This document shows, one piece after another, positions 52,942-61,890 of a stretch of DNA of 64,000 nucleotides (its first letter is position 1; the number at the start of each line of letters is the position of its first letter). The notes below the pieces were generated by a model, which did not search any database, had not been told where the DNA came from, and worked only from the letters and a program-made list of their open reading frames with translations. Origin of the DNA: Deltaproteobacteria bacterium (GTDB lineage: Bacteria; Myxococcota_A; UBA9160; UBA4427); contig JAJDAO010000061.1 of assembly GCA_029261835.1 (NCBI GenBank), positions 1 to 64,000 on the forward strand, read 5' to 3'. Position numbers and translations under genes: made by a program.

Positions 52942-54930
52942 ATGTCAACCCACCAGTATCGGGTGTCGGCCGGCGCCGCTTTGTTGTTCCTGGCTCTGCT
53001 GCTGATCGCGACCCCGGCCAGCGCCCGTCACCCCCACCAGCGGGCGGACAGTGGCCGTCGGGGGCTCATCAAGGCGCTCGAGAGCGCACGGCGCTGTCAT
53101 TTCCGCGCGCTCCTGCTCGGTCCCGACTCCCGCTGCAGCGTGAAGCCACCTCCGCGGCGCTACGCGGAACTCTACGAGGACGTGCTGGCCCTGGCCTTCG
53201 GCGCGAACGCCCCACCCGCCGCGCCGCTGTCGGAGTGGCGCATGTATCGCCAGTGGCGTTGTCAGATCGCGATCGACCGCGCCGTCACGAGGCGCGTGAT
53301 CGATGAGCTGCGACCTCGACGAAGGCATTCGCGTTCTCGCAAGCGCGCTCGCCGCGCGAAACTGCGACGGATGGCGGGTATCGAGCGGCACTGTGATGTG
53401 GAGGTCCTCGCCAGTCGGCGAGGTGTCGTGCTGCCCTCGGTCGGCGAGCAGTGCCACGCAGCGGTGGGCGCGCCGGGCAGCCATATCGACGTGCCATCAC
53501 TCACCCGCTGCCTGGACACACTCGTTGCGACATGGATCGAGCGCACGATGCCATCGCGCCCGGCACGTCGCCCGAACATCGTCGTCATTCTCGCCGACGA
53601 TCAGCGTTACGACGCCATCGACGCAACCCACTCACCACAGGCGGGGAGTGAAGTGCCCGCCATGCCGGCCGTCATGGACCGCCTGGCCAATGAGGGAATC
53701 AGCTTCAGCAACGCCTTCGTCAACACCCCGATCTGTGGTCCCAGCCGGGCCAGCTTCTTCACGGGGCTCTACGCCGTCAACCACGAGGTTCTGCGCAATG
53801 TGGGCACCGGTTCATGGGCGCCCTTTGGCGGCAATAACTTCGACGATTCCACGACGATCGCCACCTGGCTTCAGGAAGCCGGCTACTACACGGGCTTCTT
53901 CGGCAAGTACATCAATGGCTACTCGATGCGGTGGGATCCCGCCGTCGAGGCCCCGTACGTGCCTCCTGGCTGGGACGTCTTCAGCGCATTCAACGCCAGC
54001 TTCAGCGTCGACCACGAGATCTTCTCGATGGTGGAGAACGGAGACATCGTCGAGTACGGACGCGGCGAGGCCGCCTACTCGACGGATGTCCTGGCCGATC
54101 AGGCGTTCGAGTTCATCGCGCAGGCCGCCCGCTCCGATCGCCCCTTTCTCGCCTACGTCAGCACCGCCGCACCACACTTTCCCTGGACGCCCGCTCCCAG
54201 ACACGTCGGCTCCTTCGCAGCAGCGGCGAACTGGCAACCTGCGAACTTCTTCGAGTCGGATGTCTCCGACAAGCCGCGCTGGGTACAGAATCTCGCGCCG
54301 CTGACCTGGCTGAAGGGCCTCGCCGCACGATCACTGCGCCAGGAGCAGCTCGCGATGGGGCTCTCGATCGACGAGCTCGTCGGGAGACTGCTCGACCAAC
54401 TCGACGAGCTCGGCATCGGGGACGATACGGTCGTCATCTACACATCGGACAATGGACAGGGCTGGGGAGAGCACCGCTGGCTCTCCAAGGGCTGCGCCTG
54501 GGAGGAATGCAGCCGTGTGCCCCTGATCGTGCGTTACCCCAAGCTGGCCCCCATGCCGCGCGTCGAGCAGAGCATGGTCGTGAATGTCGACCTCGCCACC
54601 ACGCTGGCCGAGTTCGCAGGCATCCCACAGCCGCCCGGGCTCGACGGCCGCAGCTTCGTTCGCAACCTCGACGCGACCGCACGTGACGCGCGCTCGGATT
54701 TCCTTCTCGAGTCCCATCCGGCGAGCGCGTTGGCTCACGTCGGCGTCCGCAGCTCGGACTGGAAGTACGTCTTCTACTACCGAACCTTTGAAGAGGAGCT
54801 CTACGACCTCGCGAACGATCCCGCCGAGCTCCACAACCTGGCGGACGACCCGGCCCATGCGGCGCGTCTCAGCGAGATGTCGACGCTCCTCAACGAGCGA
54901 TGGCCGGGGGGTGCCAACTGGCCGTTCTGA
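52942..54930 (+). CDS. Secreted formylglycine-dependent sulfatase with Cys-rich N-terminal region
   Basis: A 662-residue sulfatase predicted to be exported by its signal peptide (LLFLALLLIATPASA). Residues 30-200 form an extra basic domain with about six spaced cysteines and no resemblance to known modules. The sulfatase domain starts at RPNIVVILADDQRYDAID (metal Asp pair). The catalytic CxPSR motif is CGPSRASFFTGLY with Cys265, which needs conversion to formylglycine. Downstream are FFGKYING, VSTAAPHFPW and VIYTSDNGQGWGEHR (metal Asp/Asn). The C-terminal strand WKYVFYYRTFEEELYDLANDP matches the family. The ATG follows a G-rich tract. No formylglycine-generating enzyme is adjacent. Confidence 0.9.
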   Translation: MSTHQYRVSAGAALLFLALLLIATPASARHPHQRADSGRRGLIKALESARRCHFRALLLGPDSRCSVKPPPRRYAELYEDVLALAFGANAPPAAPLSEWRMYRQWRCQIAIDRAVTRRVIDELRPRRRHSRSRKRARRAKLRRMAGIERHCDVEVLASRRGVVLPSVGEQCHAAVGAPGSHIDVPSLTRCLDTLVATWIERTMPSRPARRPNIVVILADDQRYDAIDATHSPQAGSEVPAMPAVMDRLANEGISFSNAFVNTPICGPSRASFFTGLYAVNHEVLRNVGTGSWAPFGGNNFDDSTTIATWLQEAGYYTGFFGKYINGYSMRWDPAVEAPYVPPGWDVFSAFNASFSVDHEIFSMVENGDIVEYGRGEAAYSTDVLADQAFEFIAQAARSDRPFLAYVSTAAPHFPWTPAPRHVGSFAAAANWQPANFFESDVSDKPRWVQNLAPLTWLKGLAARSLRQEQLAMGLSIDELVGRLLDQLDELGIGDDTVVIYTSDNGQGWGEHRWLSKGCAWEECSRVPLIVRYPKLAPMPRVEQSMVVNVDLATTLAEFAGIPQPPGLDGRSFVRNLDATARDARSDFLLESHPASALAHVGVRSSDWKYVFYYRTFEEELYDLANDPAELHNLADDPAHAARLSEMSTLLNERWPGGANWPF

Positions 54931-55018
54931 GAGGGCCGAGCACGCCGGACCTCGCGATGGCGCCGTGGTACCGTGTGTGTCGGGTGGCGCATCTCGCAAC
55001 AAACCGCATGGAGCCCAC

Positions 55019-55405
55019 GTGAGCGAGCGTTTCTCGGCCCGGGAGCGAGTCCTCAGCTTCGGATACGCGATGCGGGGAGTCGGCGTGCTGCTCCGCACAC
55101 AGCACAACGCATGGATTCACGGCCTCGCAACGATCTGCGTCGTCCTGGCCGGCTTCTGGCTCGAGGTCTCTGCGAGCGATTGGTGCTGGCTCGTGCTCGC
55201 GATGGTCCTGGTCTGGACTTGCGAGGGGATGAACACCGCCCTCGAACGGCTGGCCGACGCGGCCCTCCCCGAGTTCCACCCGTTGGTACAGGAAGCGAAG
55301 GACTCGGCCGCGGGCGCCGTACTGCTCGCGGCCATCGGCGCCATCGTGATCGGGCTCCTGGTGCTGGGCCCGCCTTTTCTGCACTGGCTCGAAGGCGCGG
55401 GCTGA
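55019..55405 (+). CDS. dgkA: Diacylglycerol kinase / undecaprenol kinase family protein
   Basis: A 128-residue integral membrane lipid kinase with three helices. The family signature is complete: the N-terminal amphipathic surface helix (RERVLSFGYAMRGVGVLLRTQHNAWIHG), then CEGMNTALERLADA with the catalytic Glu, then HPLVQEAKDSAAGAVLL. In Gram-negatives the enzyme recycles diacylglycerol made during envelope glucan synthesis; Gram-positive relatives act on undecaprenol. The sequence does not settle which lipid is used. The GTG at 55019-55021 has GGAG 5 nt upstream. A GC hairpin with a T-rich tail follows at 55517. Confidence 0.88.
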   Translation: MSERFSARERVLSFGYAMRGVGVLLRTQHNAWIHGLATICVVLAGFWLEVSASDWCWLVLAMVLVWTCEGMNTALERLADAALPEFHPLVQEAKDSAAGAVLLAAIGAIVIGLLVLGPPFLHWLEGAG

Positions 55406-55481
55406 TCGGACATCGCGCGCGACCATCAGTGGACAGTGCCAGACGATTGATCGCACCCGGCGATACGATCGAGCATCCATC

Positions 55482-55550
55482 GACATTCGGGACGCGAGAG
55501 CACACGGCCTGACATTCGGGACGACACGTCCCGCGCTTCTATTCTCTCTT
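55482..55550 (+). terminator. Direct repeats and hairpin with T-rich tail between dgkA and the receiver-Fis gene
   Basis: GACATTCGGGACG occurs at 55482-55494 and again at 55511-55523, 29 bp apart. The second copy runs into CGGGACG-ACA-CGTCCCG (55517-55533), a perfect 7-bp stem. T-rich sequence follows (CTTCTATTCTCTCTTCTT). It may be the dgkA terminator, or a binding site for the regulator encoded just downstream. Confidence 0.5.
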
Positions 55551-55606
55551 CTTGATTGCTCCATGGCGAGTGCGATGAGATACTTCCGTGGGGCGAGCGA
55601 TGGGTG

Positions 55607-56140
55607 ATGAAGAGAAACAGAGCACTGCTATTCGACGCTGACCCCGGCACTCTGCTGGCGATGAGATGCGAACTCGAGGGTGCCGACTTCAGCGTGACGA
55701 CGACCGGAGATGCGGAAGAAGCTTGGAGCATCTTCATCGTGCATCAACCCGATGTCGTCGTCGTCAAGCTCTCTCCGTCACAGCCGCTCGCCATCAAGCT
55801 GATCCGTCGGATTCGGGGCGAGGCAGCCTCGTGGGTTCCCGTAATCGTCACCGCTGCTGAGCGGGGGAGCGAAGTGCTCGACGCTGCCTTTGCAGCCGGT
55901 CAAGAGGCGGCGACTCAGCTACTCCATCTGCCGCGAGATCTCGGGCGCATCGCCCTCGCCGCAACGGACGCGACACAGCTCGATGTCCACAACCTGCGCG
56001 AAAGGCGACGCAGGCGCCTCTACCACGATCTGCGCCGTGCACTCCTGGAGTGCAACGGTGTGATCTCACACGTCGCGGAGCAAATGGGAGAGGATCGAGC
56101 CACGATCTACTACCACCTGAAGAAGTTCGGTCTCTACTAG
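55607..56140 (+). CDS. Receiver-Fis (PrrA/ActR-like) regulator with a degenerate receiver
   Basis: A 177-residue protein. The N-terminal receiver-like domain keeps the acidic start (LLFDADPGTL) and the overall beta-alpha pattern, but the phospho-acceptor position reads PDVVVVKLSPS, with Lys54 where the Asp should be. The alpha5 end lacks the usual Lys-Pro pair (PRDLGR in its place). The C-terminal helix-turn-helix is Fis/PrrA-like: RRALLECNGVISHVAEQMGEDRATIYYHLKKFGLY. It is therefore unlikely to be switched by phosphorylation and may respond by other means or act constitutively. No histidine kinase is adjacent. A repeat-rich site lies about 75-125 bp upstream. Confidence 0.8.
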   Translation: MKRNRALLFDADPGTLLAMRCELEGADFSVTTTGDAEEAWSIFIVHQPDVVVVKLSPSQPLAIKLIRRIRGEAASWVPVIVTAAERGSEVLDAAFAAGQEAATQLLHLPRDLGRIALAATDATQLDVHNLRERRRRRLYHDLRRALLECNGVISHVAEQMGEDRATIYYHLKKFGLY

Positions 56141-56439
56141 ACACCGCTGAGTAGCGCTGTTCACCACGCGTGTGGACACGTCGAGAACACCTGCGCACGC
56201 TTCGGATAGCTACAACTCTCGCGCAACTTTCACGTTCTTTCGCATTGTAGCTCGATGGCGCCCAATGCATGGTAGGCGCTCAGTGATCTGATCTTCCCGC
56301 CTGCGCGCGCGTCACCTCGAGCGTTCGATTCCAGAGGGTCGAGTGCTCGAGGCGGGCGAAGATGGTCAGAAAGGACACGAGAACAGAAACGCAGAGAAGT
56401 GCAAAGATTCAAAGGCAGCAGGGCAGAAAGGAGAGCACC

Positions 56440-58365
56440 GTGAGATACGCCTTCGCAGACTTCGAGCTGGACGATCGCATTGGCAACCTCAGCAGACGGG
56501 GCGAGCGACTGCACGTACGGCCGAAGGTGATCGCCCTGCTCGCCCATCTCATCGGTCACCGCGTGCGCGTCGTCTACCGACAGGAGCTATTGGATCTGCT
56601 CTGGCCGGACGTGTCCGTCGGAGAGAGTTCTCTCTCGACGCTCCTCAACGAGGCCCGGGCGGCCGTAGGCGATTCCGGCTGCCGCCAGCAGATCATCAGA
56701 ACATTTCCCAGGCGGGGCTATCGCTTCATCGCACCGGTCGAGCTGCGCGCGATGGGTGAACCTCGCGGCGGCGCCGGCATTGGCGACCGAAAGCTGCACC
56801 TGCAGCCGCTCGACGAGATTCTTGTGGGGCGCGGCGACATCCTCGCGCGGGCCGACGCCGCCATTTGCACGCTCGCTGAAAGTGCGCCGAGGCACCTTCT
56901 ACTGTGCGGCGAAATAGGAAGCGGCAAGAGCCGCACGGCGCGGGAGATCGCCTCGATCGCCCGTGGACGCGGGATGGGGGTACACTTCGCGCGCTGCGAG
57001 GCATCGACCGACGCTCCGCGACTCTGGCCCTGGTCCCAGGTCTTGAAATCGCTCGCCGACTCCTGTCCACCCGACGACCTGGCGCGAGAGTTCGGAAGAG
57101 AAGCGCCAGTGATCGCTGGGCTCACCTCCGGAGCAGGTGCGCAGATGACCGGCCCGTGGGCTCGAGGAGGCCTGGAGGCCAGCCAAGCGCGCTTTCATCT
57201 CTTCGACTGCGTCAGCCGACTCCTGCGCCGCTTCGCCGCGAACCACCCGCTGATGCTCGTGATGGAGGATCTCCACTGGGCGGATCGAACATCGCTGCTG
57301 CTCCTCCATCACTTGATCCGAAGCTCTCGCAACGGCCGACTGATGGTCCTCGCCACTCTGCGAGATCGCCCACACCCGCGAGACGCCGAGCGGCGTCGAC
57401 TACTCGCGGAGCTGGATGGCGATGCGCCACTGCGCCGCCTGTGTTTGACGCCTCTGTCACACCACGAGGTCAGCGAGTTCCTGGCGCTGGCGGGGCTGCC
57501 GGAGCAGTCACAGGCCGCCGTCGAACGGCTCCACGAGTACTCGGGCGGGAATCCGCTCTTCCTGGCCGACACGCTCCTCTCATCGGCGCGACTGGGCAGC
57601 ACGCATGCTTCTGGAGACATCTCGAAGCATCTGCCGCCCCCTTCGCCACATCTGCGGACGAGGCTGGAAGGAGTGCTCACGGAGCTGCCGGAGGGCTGCC
57701 ATCATCTGATGCAGCTCGCAGCCGTCATCGGTGACGCCTTCTCGCGTCCACTGCTGGAGGCGGCGAGCCCGGCGGAGGGAGAGCGTTTTCTCGAACTTAT
57801 CGAAGCCATCGAGGCCGCGGATCTGATACGTCCGCACACACGTCGAAGCCACTGCTACGAATTCAGACATGGCGTGATCCGCAGCGCGCTGCAAGCCAAC
57901 TCCGGTGCTGTTCAGAAGGCCCGGCTCCACTTGCAGATCGGAGAGGCGATGGAATCGCTCTACCGAGCGGAGCTGGATCGGCACCTGCCGGCACTCGCCC
58001 GGCACTTCGCCTCGGCCGTCAGCGGTGGCGGTGGCGCCAAGGCGATCGACTACGCCACACGGGCCGCGACACAGGCAAGTGAACGTCACGACCACGCCGA
58101 GGGGTCGCGGCACTATCGCCTGGCTCTCGAAACGATCGAGATCTGTCCGCCGATCGAGACCGAGCGCAAATGTCACCTGCTGGCCGGTTTGGCGCGAGAG
58201 AATGCCCTCTGCGCCGTCCCCGACGAGGCGCCCGGAGCCCAGCGCCAGCCCGCGCCTCTGGCCCAGAGGCCGGCCGGCCAGAACGAGACGGCGAGTGCCC
58301 AAGCCGAGCCCGAGCCACGCCGCGGCCCTGACCAGCGGTCAGCGCTGTGCCTTCCAAGCCAGTAG
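56440..58365 (+). CDS. Winged-helix transcriptional regulator fused to a STAND-type AAA ATPase
   Basis: A 641-residue protein. An OmpR/CadC-type winged helix at residues 1-105 (YAFADFELDDRIGNLSRRG, LLDLLWPDVSVGESSLSTLLNEARAAVGD, IRTFPRRGYRFIA) is followed by an AAA/NACHT-like ATPase. This has Walker A LLCGEIGSGKSRTA, Walker B LMLVMEDLHWAD and the arginine-sensor segment VLATLRDRPHPRD. Such proteins usually continue into a long TPR array of 300 or more residues, while here the sequence breaks off in Pro/Ala/Gln-rich residues after IEICPPIETERKCHLLAGLARENAL. The 3' end may be truncated or frameshifted. The GTG at 56440-56442 has a strong AAGGAG 6 nt upstream. The gap before it (56141-56439) has no gene. 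Confidence 0.8.
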   Translation: MRYAFADFELDDRIGNLSRRGERLHVRPKVIALLAHLIGHRVRVVYRQELLDLLWPDVSVGESSLSTLLNEARAAVGDSGCRQQIIRTFPRRGYRFIAPVELRAMGEPRGGAGIGDRKLHLQPLDEILVGRGDILARADAAICTLAESAPRHLLLCGEIGSGKSRTAREIASIARGRGMGVHFARCEASTDAPRLWPWSQVLKSLADSCPPDDLAREFGREAPVIAGLTSGAGAQMTGPWARGGLEASQARFHLFDCVSRLLRRFAANHPLMLVMEDLHWADRTSLLLLHHLIRSSRNGRLMVLATLRDRPHPRDAERRRLLAELDGDAPLRRLCLTPLSHHEVSEFLALAGLPEQSQAAVERLHEYSGGNPLFLADTLLSSARLGSTHASGDISKHLPPPSPHLRTRLEGVLTELPEGCHHLMQLAAVIGDAFSRPLLEAASPAEGERFLELIEAIEAADLIRPHTRRSHCYEFRHGVIRSALQANSGAVQKARLHLQIGEAMESLYRAELDRHLPALARHFASAVSGGGGAKAIDYATRAATQASERHDHAEGSRHYRLALETIEICPPIETERKCHLLAGLARENALCAVPDEAPGAQRQPAPLAQRPAGQNETASAQAEPEPRRGPDQRSALCLPSQ

Positions 58366-58422
58366 CCATGGAACACCCGAGTGCCACGTCGTGGCGGCAG
58401 CAAGGGCGCGCGCGAGCCTGAC

Positions 58423-58450
58423 TTGCGTTCGGAGAACTTCGCAATACGAT
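58423..58450 (+). promoter_or_regulatory. Candidate promoter of the acyl-CoA dehydrogenase gene
   Basis: TTGCGT (58423-58428), 16-bp spacer, TACGAT (58445-58450), about 130 nt upstream of the ATG. A nearby inverted repeat GCCAC-GTC-GTGGC (58383-58395) could be a regulator site, perhaps for the TetR protein encoded beyond the gene. Both are speculative. Confidence 0.3.
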
Positions 58451-58580
58451 AGGGCCATCCATCGGTGTGGAGAGGGAGACGCCTGCTCTGGCACGCGTCT
58501 CAGACAAGCCACGACGCGCGACCGCTATAGCGACCCGCGCCGCCTCTCGCCCGGATGCACCGCAAGCCAGGAGAGAGACC

Positions 58581-60320
58581 ATGAGTGGCTATCTGAACGA
58601 TGTCGTCCGGCTATATCTGCGCGAACTCGTCGACTGGGAATCCTACTTCGGCTGGCGAAAGGGTCCGGAGGCCGACATCGAGGCCGACCGGAACGCCATG
58701 GGCGACATTCTCGAGACCGCCGCCCAGATCTGCTCCGAGCTGGAGCAGGAGACCCGCGCGGGCTGGGAGCAGGAAGCCAAGCTCGAGGACGGACACGTCG
58801 TCTATCCGCCTCACATCACCAAGGCGTACGACAAGCTGCGCGAGGCGGGCTTGATCAGCTTCGGCGTCCAGGAGAAGTACGACGGCTTCGAACTCCCGTC
58901 TCTCGTCGCCAATGTAATCCTGCAGATGGTGTCACGCGCCGACGCCGGCCTCATGACCATGGTCGGCCTGCAAGCGGGTGTGGCGGACGACATCCAGGAA
59001 TACGCCTCCGAGGATCTCAAGCGACAGTACCTGCCCCGTTTCGCCTCGGGCGAGGTCATGGGGGCGATGGATCTGACGGAGGCCGAGGCCGGCTCCGACC
59101 TCGGCGGCATCGTGACCCGCGCCAGCGAGAAGGACGGCCGCTTCTTCATCGACGGCAGCAAGATCTTCATCACCAACGGTGGCTGCGAGGTGCATCTCGT
59201 TCTCGCTCGGGACGACGACTCGTTCGAGGAGTCCAAGGGAACGACCCGAGGACTCTCGCTGTACATCGTTCCCCGCACGCTGCCCGACGGCAGCCGCAAC
59301 GGAGTACACATCCCGCGTCTGGAACAGAAGCTGGGGATCCACGGCTCGCCCACCGCGACGGTAGACTTCGAGCGGGCGGAGGGGTTTCGCATCGGCGTGA
59401 AGGGTGAGGGCTTCAAGGCCATGCTCTCGCTGATGAACAACGCCCGGCTCGGCGTGGCGGCCCAGGGCATCGGCATCGGGGAGGCGGCACTCTCCAGCGC
59501 ACTCGAGTACGCGCGCCAGCGCATCCAGTTCGGTGCTCCGATCGCCGAGCAACCGCTCATGAAGGACAAGCTCGCGCGCATGACCCTGGAGCTCGAGGGA
59601 AGCCGCGCCCTGCTCTACCGAGCCTGCTCGTTGATGGATCGAAACCGCGCCATCCGCAGCGCACTGGCTCGGAGTGAAGGAGGCCAGGGCGAGCTGTCGG
59701 AAGCAGAGCGCGTCGAGCTGGAAGAGGAGCGCCAGCGCAACGACACGCGCGTCCGCTTGCTGACGCCGCTGGCCAAGTACATGGGTACCGAAGCGGCCGA
59801 TTCGATCACGCGGAACGCGATCCAGATCTACGGCGGGCTCGGTTTCATGGCCGAGTCGGAGGTCGGCAAGCTGCACAGCGACGCCATCATTACGACGATC
59901 TATGAGGGCACCTCTGAAATCCAGGTTTCCTTTGCACTCAAGGAGATCGGCAAGGGCGCGCTATCCGTTGTCTTCGAAAGCCTGAGGCAGGAACTCGAGG
60001 CGTTCGAATCCCCCGAGCTCAAGACCTTTGCGGACAAGGTGCTACGGGGCATGAGCTTGATCCTGGATGCCTCGAGTGCACTGCTGGCAGATTTCTCCTA
60101 TGCGCTCATGTCAGCCCAATCTCTGGCCGAGGTGGTGAGCAGCGTGATCGCTGGCGCCGAGCTACTCAAGCAAGCCAAGGCGGATCCGAATCGCTTCGAC
60201 CTGGCCGCCTCTTGGATCAACCGCCGCATGGTCGATCTCGAGGGTCGCTGTCAGCGGATCAAGGAGGGTTCGGCGGATCGGCTCGCACGCTGTGACAAGA
60301 TCATCGCGCTGATCGAATAG
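58581..60320 (+). CDS. Acyl-CoA dehydrogenase
   Basis: FAD enzyme for alpha,beta-dehydrogenation of acyl-CoA. The 579-residue protein is longer than classical short-chain ACADs (about 380) and matches the FadE5/DmdC-like long form. It has an N-terminal helical extension and an extra C-terminal domain. Motifs: MDLTEAEAGSDLGGI and KIFITNGG (FAD/substrate strand), the segment NNARLGVAAQGIGIGEAALSSALEYARQRIQFG, and YGGLGFMAESEVGKLHSDAIITTIYEGTSEIQ, which includes the catalytic Glu region. The ATG at 58581-58583 has AGGAG 7 nt upstream. A TetR gene follows on the opposite strand and may repress it. Substrate chain length is not readable. Confidence 0.93.
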   Translation: MSGYLNDVVRLYLRELVDWESYFGWRKGPEADIEADRNAMGDILETAAQICSELEQETRAGWEQEAKLEDGHVVYPPHITKAYDKLREAGLISFGVQEKYDGFELPSLVANVILQMVSRADAGLMTMVGLQAGVADDIQEYASEDLKRQYLPRFASGEVMGAMDLTEAEAGSDLGGIVTRASEKDGRFFIDGSKIFITNGGCEVHLVLARDDDSFEESKGTTRGLSLYIVPRTLPDGSRNGVHIPRLEQKLGIHGSPTATVDFERAEGFRIGVKGEGFKAMLSLMNNARLGVAAQGIGIGEAALSSALEYARQRIQFGAPIAEQPLMKDKLARMTLELEGSRALLYRACSLMDRNRAIRSALARSEGGQGELSEAERVELEEERQRNDTRVRLLTPLAKYMGTEAADSITRNAIQIYGGLGFMAESEVGKLHSDAIITTIYEGTSEIQVSFALKEIGKGALSVVFESLRQELEAFESPELKTFADKVLRGMSLILDASSALLADFSYALMSAQSLAEVVSSVIAGAELLKQAKADPNRFDLAASWINRRMVDLEGRCQRIKEGSADRLARCDKIIALIE

Positions 60321-60342
60321 CGAGTGCCTGGCGTACGCACAT

Positions 60343-60930
60343 CTATCGCCTGGGTATCAGGGCGACGATCGCGTCGATAGCGGCCCTTCTCTCGGCGGCC
60401 CGATTCTCCGAGTCGTCGAAGAAAGACAAGAAGAAGTCACCGTCGAGAAGCACGATGATTGCCAACGCCAGAGCCTTTGGATCGCAGTCGGGCGGGGCCA
60501 GCACGGCGATGACCTCTGTCAGTGCACCCGTGTAGCGCTGATGCATGTCCAGCAGAGTCGCGATCATCGACTCGCGGAAGCTCTTCGCGTCGATCGCCCA
60601 GCGCACGAAGCCCTCGAGGGCCGGCCGCTGATTCACAGCAAAGGATTGATAGAGCGCGATCTGCTGAACGAGCCGCTTTTCTGGGTCGACTTCTTCGAAG
60701 CGGTGCTCGAGCGCGGCGCGAAAGGGCTCGATCAGGCGGTGGAAGGCTTCGCGGAAGAGTCCCGCCTTGTCGCTGAAGTGCCAGAAGACGGTCGCTCGGC
60801 TCACGCCCGCGCCCTGAGCCACCTGCGCCACGGTCGTCTGCTCGAAGCCCTGCTCCAGGAAGAGCTTCGTCGCCGCTACCAGAATCCGCTCCTGGGTCGC
60901 GGCCTTTCCGCTGAGTTGCTCGCCCGCCAT
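60343..60930 (-). CDS. TetR/AcrR family transcriptional regulator
   Basis: A 195-residue dimeric repressor. The helix-turn-helix occupies residues 12-60: RILVAATKLFLEQGFEQTTVAQVAQGAGVSRATVFWHFSDKAGLFREAF. The C-terminal ligand domain is TetR_C-like helical (VRWAIDAKSFRESMIATLL, then ALAIIVLLDGDFFLSFF). It converges with the acyl-CoA dehydrogenase gene, with 23 nt between the stops. FadR-type TetR repressors often control such genes through acyl-CoA ligands, so regulation of fatty-acid breakdown is likely by context. The ligand is unknown. The 144 nt upstream of its start (60931-61074) contain an inverted repeat CCGCGGG...CCCGCGG. Confidence 0.9.
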   Translation of the reverse strand: MAGEQLSGKAATQERILVAATKLFLEQGFEQTTVAQVAQGAGVSRATVFWHFSDKAGLFREAFHRLIEPFRAALEHRFEEVDPEKRLVQQIALYQSFAVNQRPALEGFVRWAIDAKSFRESMIATLLDMHQRYTGALTEVIAVLAPPDCDPKALALAIIVLLDGDFFLSFFDDSENRAAERRAAIDAIVALIPRR

Positions 60931-61074
60931 ATCGCTGGAACGTCCTCACCGGTTGGGCCCGAGTGGGCGCCCGACACCCGAAGAGCATCAGGAAGATCAT
61001 CCGCGGGGGCAAGGCGCGAACGGCCACCTCCCGCGGGCATGGTTCTGAGAATGCCGAGCCGCGACGAACGAGCT

Positions 61075-61824
61075 TCATTCTGACGCGAGCTGTCGTAGGC
61101 GCTCTGCCATCACCGCCGCCATGGCGGCTTGAAGATTGTACGACGGGATGAAGCCCGCCATCGGGATGCGCAGCACATCGTCGGCTCGCTCTAGCAGAGC
61201 GGCGGGAACGCCGCGCTCCTCTCCTCCCACGATGAAGAGCGTGCGCCCGGCCAAATCCGCCTGCCAGGGCGCGCGATCGCCAACATCCTCGATGGCAATG
61301 ACGCGGAGGCCGGCGCACCGGGCTCGCTCCACCGTCTCGATCGCTGGCTCGAAGAGGACCGGCAGGAAGCGATCTGCCCGCATGGCGGCACGATAGGCGT
61401 CGCGACGTGCGGTGCGATCGAAGGGCGCATCGATCACGACGCCATCGGCACCGGACACCTCGGCCGTGCGAATCACAAAGCCCGCGTTGCCCGGATAGGC
61501 AGTGCCGGCGAGCAACCAGACCGCCCCGGCGTGCGACAACAGCAGCTCGAGATCGACCGTTGGATTCGGCCCCAGCAGGGCGAGCACCTCCACGGAACCG
61601 CTGCGCGGTGCCAACCGCCGAAGCTCGCGTGCACCAACGGCTCGAATCGCGATTCCGGCCCGCTCGGCGTCGGCGAGAAGTCGGGAAACGGCTGGCGAAG
61701 CCTCGGCGCGCGAGTGGAGGATCAGCCTCACTGGCTCGCCCCCCTCGATGGCACGACCGATCGCCGCGGCGCCGCTCAGCTGGCGGCGTTGCGGCGCGTC
61801 GTCACTTCGCTCTTGGCCCGACAT
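61075..61824 (-). CDS. SPOUT-family RNA 2'-O-methyltransferase (TrmH/SpoU type)
   Basis: A 249-residue methyltransferase for rRNA or tRNA ribose 2'-O positions. An N-terminal substrate-binding part (residues 15-95, GAAAIGRAIEGGEPVRLILHSRA) precedes the trefoil-knot catalytic domain. Motif 1 is NAGFVIRTAEVSGADGVVI (Asn/Arg), motif 2 is IVGGEERGVPAALL and motif 3 is IPMAGFIPSYNLQAAMA. Motif 3 has SYN where SLN is the norm, a small change in the SAM-binding knot. The start ATG follows TGGAGG at short spacing. The specific target base is unknown. It diverges from the alpha/beta hydrolase gene across 66 nt. Confidence 0.85.
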   Translation of the reverse strand: MSGQERSDDAPQRRQLSGAAAIGRAIEGGEPVRLILHSRAEASPAVSRLLADAERAGIAIRAVGARELRRLAPRSGSVEVLALLGPNPTVDLELLLSHAGAVWLLAGTAYPGNAGFVIRTAEVSGADGVVIDAPFDRTARRDAYRAAMRADRFLPVLFEPAIETVERARCAGLRVIAIEDVGDRAPWQADLAGRTLFIVGGEERGVPAALLERADDVLRIPMAGFIPSYNLQAAMAAVMAERLRQLASE

Positions 61825-61890
61825 GACCTCCAGAGTAGCGACGCAGGCGGGGTGCGGCCTTGGAACCGGTCAGCATGTTATGCTGCCGCG

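Noticed and set aside
57905-59407. Plus-strand open frame of 500 codons overlapping the AAA regulator and acyl-CoA dehydrogenase
   Set aside because: It is in another frame of two well-supported genes and is Arg/Pro/Ser-rich, typical of a shadow frame.
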